DNA from: an uncultured Myxococcales bacterium
GTDB lineage: Bacteria; Myxococcota_A; UBA9042
Length of the DNA stretch: 64,000 nt
Assembly: GCA_903955385.1 (NCBI GenBank)
Contig: CAJBNH010000008.1
Location: forward strand, 35,832-99,831
Reading direction: 5' to 3'
In this document: piece after piece, positions 59,407-64,000 of the stretch
How the letters are laid out: every line of letters starts with the position of its first letter
Numbering within the stretch: the stretch's first letter is position 1
The notes under the pieces: model-generated
What the model was told of the DNA's origin: nothing
The model's input: only the letters and a program-made list of their open reading frames with translations
Databases searched by the model: none
Position numbers and translations under genes: made by a program

Positions 59407-60006
59407 ATGAGCCAGACCGAACGACCCACGACAGCGTTCCGCGCCCGCGCGCCCCGATTGGGATTGGGCATGGCTGCGGTGTTCTATCTGGTGACGCTGC
59501 TGCTGGCGGTGGGCTGGGCGGCGCTCACGACGCCAGGCCTGGACCTCGTGCTCGCGGCGCCTTGCGACCTCGCCGTGCCGTGGTGGGCGGCAGGTCTGGG
59601 GACGGGTTTGGTGCTTGTGGTGGGGACGTGGCTGGCCGAGCGCTGGTCGGTTGCCTTGCGACGGTTGGAGGACGAGTTGGGGGCCATGGTGGCGCCGGCG
59701 ACCTGGTGGCGGGTCGGCGTGCTGGCGTTGCTGAGCGGCGTTTGCGAAGAGGCTTTGTTTCGCGGTCCCGTGCAGCACTCGGTCGGCCTGGTGCTCGCGT
59801 CGGTGGGATTTGCCCTGCTCCACGGCGGGTTGTCGAGGCGCTATCTGGCCTGGAGCACCTTTGCCTTGGTGGCGGGTCTGGCGTTCGGTGGGCTGGCCGA
59901 GACCTACCAGTCGATCGCGCCCTCAGCCCTGGCCCATGTCGTTGTCAACGCCGTCAACTTGCGTAGACTTGCCCGCTACCCGTTGCACGGAGACCCCACC
60001 ACGTGA
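59407..60006 (+). CDS. CPBP-family intramembrane metalloprotease
   Basis: 199 residues, ATG 59407. Membrane segments surround the motifs EExxxR (Glu114, Glu115, Arg119 in CEEALFRG), His139 (FALLHGG) and His177 with Asn181 (ALAHVVVNAVN), which make the metal site of CPBP/Abi proteases. In eukaryotes this family cuts CAAX proteins; bacterial substrates are mostly unknown. The stop overlaps the start of the next gene (GTGA). Confidence 0.82.
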   Translation: MSQTERPTTAFRARAPRLGLGMAAVFYLVTLLLAVGWAALTTPGLDLVLAAPCDLAVPWWAAGLGTGLVLVVGTWLAERWSVALRRLEDELGAMVAPATWWRVGVLALLSGVCEEALFRGPVQHSVGLVLASVGFALLHGGLSRRYLAWSTFALVAGLAFGGLAETYQSIAPSALAHVVVNAVNLRRLARYPLHGDPTT

Positions 60007-60254
60007 CCGAGCAGAGCTTTCGTTTCGCCGGCTGGTTCACGCTGGACATTCGTCTGCTGGCCGCGCTGTTCGCCCTGTGCGCGGCGCTGGCGGTGCTGGT
60101 GCTGGCCGTCTGGTTCAAGGGCAGGCGCTGGGACGAGTACGTGGTCGGCTTCGTCGCAGTGTTCACCTTCGCGATGGTGGCGACGCTGCTCCTGACCAAC
60201 CTGGTCGGGGGCTTTCCTGCCGTGCGCATCGAGACGCTGTTCCCGGTGCCCTGA
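60003..60254 (+). CDS. Small two-helix membrane protein
   Basis: 83 residues, GTG 60003 overlapping the CPBP stop. Two hydrophobic segments (LLAALFALCAALAVLVLAVWF and VVGFVAVFTFAMVATLLLTNLV) make it a probable inner-membrane protein. Coupling suggests it assists or regulates the protease. It is not a family I recognise. Confidence 0.6.
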   Translation: MTEQSFRFAGWFTLDIRLLAALFALCAALAVLVLAVWFKGRRWDEYVVGFVAVFTFAMVATLLLTNLVGGFPAVRIETLFPVP

Positions 60255-60359
60255 ACCCGCGAACCCTCGCCACTTCTCCAGCCGCCAAAACGGCCGCGAG
60301 CCGGTCACCCCTCTTGCGAGGAGCGCCGGCCCGCGTCGATCCCTTTCCGAAACCTTGAG

Positions 60360-62348
60360 CTACTTCAGCAGCTTGCCGACCGTGCCGCCGATGGCCTCTG
60401 CAGAGAAGCCGCCAGCCGGCTCGTACTTGCGGCCGTTGATGAAGATGGTGGGGGTGCCTTCGACGCCCGCCTTGGTGCCCATCGCCATCGTCTTGTCGAA
60501 GAGCTGACCGTACTTCGGGTCCTTCTTGGCGGCGGCCAGCTTCGCCATGTCGACGCCTGCTTCCTTGGCGATCTGGTCGATCTTCTCTTCGCTCAGTTCC
60601 TTCTGCGACGCGAACAGCTTGTCGTGCACCGTCTCGAACAGCGCCGAACCGCCCTGCTCGAAGGCAACCTGCGCCATCGTCGACGCAGGGCGCGCCATCT
60701 GGTGGAAGCTGAGCGGGAAGTGCGCGAACACGATCTTGACCTTGCCCTCGTGCATCTTGGCGGCGCCCTTCACGGGCTCGCCGACGCGGCTGCAGAAGGG
60801 GCACTGGAAGTCCGAGAACTCGACGATGGTCACGGGCGCGGTCTTGGGGCCAATGTAGGGCAGGCCGTCCAGGTTCAGCTCAGCCACCTTGTCCGACAGC
60901 TCCGTGAACACCTTGCCGTTCGCGATGATCTCTTCGTAGTACGCCGCACCCTTCTTGCCGGCCTTCTCAGCCTTGGCGATTTCCTCGTCGATGATGGCCT
61001 TGAACATCGGCGCCGGCTGCGCACCCATCAGCTTGCGGCCGTTGATCAGGAAGCCGGGCGTGCCGCGCACGCCAAGCGACTGACCGAGCGCCATGTCGGC
61101 TTCGATCTGGGCAGCGACGGCGGGCGACTTGCGGTCCGCATCGAACTTCGCGACGTTCAAGCCCAGTTCCTTGGCCCACACCGACAGGTTTTCTTCGGAC
61201 AGGTCCTTCTGGTTGGCGAACGCCTTGTCGTGGAACTCCCAGAACTTGCCCTGCTTGCCAGCAGCGATGGCAGCCGACGAGGCCGGGCGCGCGTTCTTGT
61301 GGAACGGCAGCGGGGTGTGCTTGAAGACCACGCGAACCTTCTCTCCATAGGCCTTCTCAATCTCTGTGACGGTGTTGGCGCCGCGTGAGCAGAAGGGGCA
61401 CTCGAAATCGGAGAATTCGACGATGGTGACCAGCGCCTTGGTGCTGTCGCCCTTGATCGCGTCCACCTTGGCGTCGACGGAGCCCTTCCAGATCTCGTAG
61501 CTGTCGGCGGCGGGCTTGGCCGGGCCGGTGTCGGCAGCAGCTTCCTCGCGAGCGGGCGCGGCGGCTTCGGCGGGGGCCTTCTCGCCCTTGATGAAGTAGG
61601 CGACGACCTTGGGGCCGACCGCAGCGTCACGACCGGCGGCAGCGGCTTCGATCAGGTCCATGCCCTTCTTGCCTTCCGCGGAGAGCTTCTTGGCGGCGGC
61701 GAGGGCTTCGTCCACTTCCTTCTTGAAAGCCTCGTACGGCTGCGCGCCCGACAGGAGCTTGCCGTTGATGAAGAACGCGGGAGTTCCGCGGGCGCCGACC
61801 GAATTCGCGGCCTGCTGGTCCGCTTCGATCTTGGCGACGATCTCTGCGTCCTTCAGGTCAGCCTCGAACTTGGCCTTGTCCAGCCCGATCTCGGCGGCGA
61901 ACTTCTTGAAGTTCTCGTCGGTCAGGTCGCGCTGGTTGGCGAACAGCTTGTCGTGCATCTCCCAGAACTTGCCCTGCTTGTGCGCGGCCATCGCGGCGAC
62001 GGCGGCGGGCTTGGCACGGTCGTGGAAGGGCAGGGGCTGGTTGGCCCAGATCACCCGGATGTCCTTCGGGTACTCTTCCATCAGCTTCTTGATCGTCGGG
62101 CCGACCCGGCTGCAGAAGGGGCACTGGAAGTCAGAGATTTCAACGATCGTGACCAAGGCGGTCTCGGGACCCTTCGCGGGGGTCAGGGCGGGCAGTCCGC
62201 CGGCAGGCAGCGCAGTCTTGGCTTCCGCACTGGCGACGGCGGCGGGCGCGGTCGGGTCGGAAGTCGAGACCTTGGCGGACCAGCGGCCCGCGGCAAACGC
62301 GATCACCGCCGCCGCAACGACGACGAGAACAACGGTTTCCTTCTTCAT
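60360..62348 (-). CDS. Tandem triple DsbA-like thiol oxidoreductase
   Basis: 662 residues from ATG 62348 with AAAGGA 7 nt upstream. A signal anchor (about 5-20, VVLVVVAAAVIAFAAG) is followed by three homologous DsbA-type domains, each with the redox motif CPFC: Cys76-Cys79, Cys317-Cys320 and Cys516-Cys519. All three have a GTP cis-Pro loop (GTPAFF, GTPGFL, GTPTIF) and the LPFH or LSFH segment. Single-domain relatives include the DsbA/ScsC-like proteins. All active sites appear intact, so each domain could act on a substrate. Periplasmic; probably folds Cys-rich proteins encoded nearby. Confidence 0.85.
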   Translation of the reverse strand: MKKETVVLVVVAAAVIAFAAGRWSAKVSTSDPTAPAAVASAEAKTALPAGGLPALTPAKGPETALVTIVEISDFQCPFCSRVGPTIKKLMEEYPKDIRVIWANQPLPFHDRAKPAAVAAMAAHKQGKFWEMHDKLFANQRDLTDENFKKFAAEIGLDKAKFEADLKDAEIVAKIEADQQAANSVGARGTPAFFINGKLLSGAQPYEAFKKEVDEALAAAKKLSAEGKKGMDLIEAAAAGRDAAVGPKVVAYFIKGEKAPAEAAAPAREEAAADTGPAKPAADSYEIWKGSVDAKVDAIKGDSTKALVTIVEFSDFECPFCSRGANTVTEIEKAYGEKVRVVFKHTPLPFHKNARPASSAAIAAGKQGKFWEFHDKAFANQKDLSEENLSVWAKELGLNVAKFDADRKSPAVAAQIEADMALGQSLGVRGTPGFLINGRKLMGAQPAPMFKAIIDEEIAKAEKAGKKGAAYYEEIIANGKVFTELSDKVAELNLDGLPYIGPKTAPVTIVEFSDFQCPFCSRVGEPVKGAAKMHEGKVKIVFAHFPLSFHQMARPASTMAQVAFEQGGSALFETVHDKLFASQKELSEEKIDQIAKEAGVDMAKLAAAKKDPKYGQLFDKTMAMGTKAGVEGTPTIFINGRKYEPAGGFSAEAIGGTVGKLLK

Positions 62349-62412
62349 CGGATGTCCTTTGCTTGGGCCCAAGGGAAGGGCGACTGGCGCCATGGGAGGG
62401 CACGGGCGCGAA

Positions 62413-62441
62413 ACGGTAGGGGTGTGTGACCCCGCTGTCAA
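62413..62441 (-). promoter_or_regulatory. Promoter of the triple DsbA gene
   Basis: On the minus strand TTGACA (62436-62441), 17-nt spacer, TACCGT (62413-62418). The -35 is perfect and the transcript would have a leader of about 60 nt. Confidence 0.6.
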
Positions 62442-62648
62442 CCCCGAGCGCCCGTGTTTGTCTCCCGTATCGCTACGTTGCGCCCTCGGGAGACCTCTGG
62501 AGGCGGAGGTTCACACCTCGGGCACGGATGCGCCGTCCCCCAGCAAAGTGAAGCAGTACAGCCATGCAAGCGGTCCAACACACGCCGTGCGTCGGCATTC
62601 CCGATACCAGCAGTCCACGAGAAGACGCAACTCACCGTGTGATCGCGA

Positions 62649-62677
62649 TTGTCGCCGCCGCGCGCGATGGCTAAGCT
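62649..62677 (+). promoter_or_regulatory. Promoter of the right-edge P-domain gene
   Basis: TTGTCG at 62649-62654, 17-nt spacer, TAAGCT at 62672-62677; ATG 62723 follows with GGAGG upstream. Confidence 0.5.
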
Positions 62678-62722
62678 CGCGTCAGAGCGGCATGTCCACG
62701 TCCGACCGCTCCGGAGGGTCTT

Positions 62723-64000
62723 ATGTCCAGCCGCATCCGCGTCCTGTCGATGGTGCTGTCCGGTGTTGCATGGTTGTTGTGCGCCCAGCCTGCATGGGCC
62801 GGGGTGCCAAGCGGCGTGCAGGTCGAAGGACTGCTCTCGTCTTCTGGCGGCGGTCCGGCGGCCGACGGCAAGTACGCACTGACGTTCGCATTGTTCGGCG
62901 CGGCAGAGGGAGGCGAGGCCGTCTGGTCAGAGGGCCCCGTCGACGTGGACGTGAAGAGCGGCCAGTTCAGCCACGTCGCGGGCAGCGTGCAGCCGTTGAC
63001 GCCCGCCGCGCTGGCCGGGCTGCAGAGCGCGTGGCTGTCGGTGCAGGTGGGCTCAGACCCCGCGCTGCCGCGCAAGTCGCTCGCGTCAGTGCCCTACACG
63101 CTGCGGGCGGCGATGGCGGAGGGGCTCGACTGTTCTGGCTGCGTCAAGCTTGCGCAGCTGGATGCAGCAGTCCTGGCGGCCTACGCGAAGACCGCGGACC
63201 TGGCCAAGGTGGCCTCGAGCGGGGCGTATGGCGACCTGACCGGAGCGCCGGACCTGACCACCTACGCCAAGCTGGCGGCGCTGGCAGCGGTGGCATCGAC
63301 CGGAGCCTATGCGGACCTGGAGGGGACGCCGGACCTGTCGGCCTATGCCAAGACCGCAGCACTCGCCAAGGTAGCGGTCAGCGGCAAGTACGCCGACGTC
63401 GCGGGCGGTCCCGAGCTGGGCGTCGCTTGCGGCACCGGGCTTGTCATGAAGGGGCTCAAGGCGGACGGCAGCTACGATTGCGTCCAGGCGATGGACCCGG
63501 CGGCATTGCCCAAGGACAGCTTGGACGAGGTCTCCAACGGCCTGCTGACCAACCAGTTTCTGAACACGGTGGCGAGTGCGAAGGTTCCGGTGGCGATCTC
63601 GGACAACAATCCCGTTGGTATCTCGGACACGATCGTGGTGCCCGACGTCGGCCTCGTGCAGGGGCTCTCGGTTTCGGTGGACCTGACGAACTCAGACCTG
63701 TCCAAGGTCAAGGTCACCCTGTTCGACCCCGACGCCAAGGCCTACGTGCTGTACGACAAGGGCGGCGCCGGTACCGCACTCAAGACGACCTGGCCCTTGC
63801 CCACCAAGCTTGTCAGCGGCGACCTGGCGGCGTGGAACGGCAAGAACGCAAAGGGCAGCTGGTCGCTCAGCGTGGTCGACACCGGCTTCCTGAACAACGC
63901 CAAGGACGGTGAGCTGAAGGCGTGGAGCGTGGCCATTCAGACAATGTCGTCCAAGAAGGTCGCGGCGACGGGCGGCTTCCAGTTCGCCGTCACCGACACG
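62723..64000 (+). CDS. Paralogue of the P-domain protein (3' end outside window)
   Basis: At least 426 residues from ATG 62723, with GGAGGG 6 nt upstream; the frame has no stop before the window ends. A signal peptide (MVLSGVAWLLCAQPAWA) is followed by the same N-terminal domain as the gene at 54518 (VEGLLSSSGGGPAADGKY), LDCSGCV, three 27-residue repeats, and a P-domain (ISDNNPVGISDTIVVPDV, GSWSLSVVDTGFLNNAKDG). It stops inside a region that resembles the start of the fibrinogen-like part of its paralogue. The two genes are about 6 kb apart, suggesting duplication. Confidence 0.8.
   Translation, partial: MSSRIRVLSMVLSGVAWLLCAQPAWAGVPSGVQVEGLLSSSGGGPAADGKYALTFALFGAAEGGEAVWSEGPVDVDVKSGQFSHVAGSVQPLTPAALAGLQSAWLSVQVGSDPALPRKSLASVPYTLRAAMAEGLDCSGCVKLAQLDAAVLAAYAKTADLAKVASSGAYGDLTGAPDLTTYAKLAALAAVASTGAYADLEGTPDLSAYAKTAALAKVAVSGKYADVAGGPELGVACGTGLVMKGLKADGSYDCVQAMDPAALPKDSLDEVSNGLLTNQFLNTVASAKVPVAISDNNPVGISDTIVVPDVGLVQGLSVSVDLTNSDLSKVKVTLFDPDAKAYVLYDKGGAGTALKTTWPLPTKLVSGDLAAWNGKNAKGSWSLSVVDTGFLNNAKDGELKAWSVAIQTMSSKKVAATGGFQFAVTDT
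63200..63427 (+). repeat. Three tandem 81-bp coding repeats (second copy)
   Basis: Units start at 63200, 63281 and 63362, coding for the same 27-residue pattern as in the gene at 54518; the third is partial. Confidence 0.75.

Larger units (their letters stand above)
62349..62722. promoter_or_regulatory. Divergent intergenic region
   Basis: 374 nt with two opposite promoters (separate entries) and an inverted repeat GTCTCCCG/CGGGAGAC at 62460-62467 and 62487-62494 with a 19-nt loop. No gene seen between. Confidence 0.5.

Noticed and set aside
62510..62545. tRNA-like T arm (GAGGTTCACACCTC)
   Set aside because: No acceptor stem, anticodon arm or D arm could be built around it.
61609..63912. 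Long plus-strand open frame across the DsbA gene and the right-edge gene
   Set aside because: It runs antisense to the triple DsbA gene and out of frame with the P-domain gene, which is read in another frame from 62723 with a signal peptide and ribosome-binding site.

Overview
The window looks like a chromosomal segment of a high-GC Gram-negative bacterium of the Myxococcota/Deltaproteobacteria type (inference). Reasons: Cys-rich lipoproteins with repeated GDG-C-E-C-C-DCG modules, a methylmalonyl-CoA epimerase, Mla-type lipid transport genes, LysM and TPR envelope proteins, an apolipoprotein N-acyltransferase, and no phage, insertion sequence, CRISPR array or tRNA that I could recognise. Candidate promoters share one pattern: a TTG-containing -35, a 17-18 nt spacer and a TA---T-like -10.

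Layout. 1-8.7 kb: tail of an unknown gene, a DUF4159 protein, a VWA/GATase-like membrane protein, an M1 aminopeptidase with a C-terminal repeat region, a serine hydrolase and a zinc-ribbon membrane protein. 8.7-13 kb (minus strand): a small Cys-rich lipoprotein coupled to a TPR membrane protein, then hemW and a PKD-containing membrane protein. 13-18.4 kb: a TPR/LytR_C-like protein, maf, a YggS-type PLP protein, a divergent uracil phosphoribosyltransferase-like gene, hpt and an MBL-fold hydrolase. 18.5-26.1 kb: a large Cys-rich lipoprotein ending in a somatomedin-B-like module, polA with a degenerate proofreading domain, a zinc-ribbon protein, mce, and mlaF/mlaD-like genes without a permease.

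26.3-45.3 kb is one long ribosomal block: rpsL-rpsG-fusA-rpsJ-rplD-rplW-rplB-rpsS-rplV-rpsC-rplP-rpmC-rpsQ-rplN-rplX-rplE-rpsN-rpsH-rplF-rplR-rpsE-rplO-secY-adk-infA-rpmJ-rpsM-rpsK-rpsD-rpoA-rplQ. It starts behind a good promoter and a roughly 360-nt leader packed with hairpins. It lacks tuf, rplC (L3) and rpmD (L30) at their usual places. The rpmD position holds a second promoter and leader, and rpoA carries an insertion of about 27 residues.

45.3-64 kb is envelope-oriented: an OmpR-like regulator with a degenerate receiver, lnt, an RsuA/RluB-type pseudouridine synthase with a long basic tail, and a coupled run wecB / unknown membrane protein / LolD-like ATPase / MacB-like permease carrying a 14-cysteine insert. 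Next come a P-domain plus fibrinogen-like protein, a large Cys-rich lipoprotein, a LysM lipoprotein, a CPBP membrane protease, a small membrane protein, a protein with three DsbA-like domains in tandem, and, at the right edge, a paralogue of the P-domain protein that runs out of the window.

How it may fit together (inference): the right third reads as a set for making and exporting a disulfide-rich surface. It has secreted Cys-rich lipoproteins and multidomain fibre-like proteins, a triple oxidoreductase that could form or repair their disulfides, Lnt for lipoprotein maturation, and a LolCDE/MacB-like transporter.
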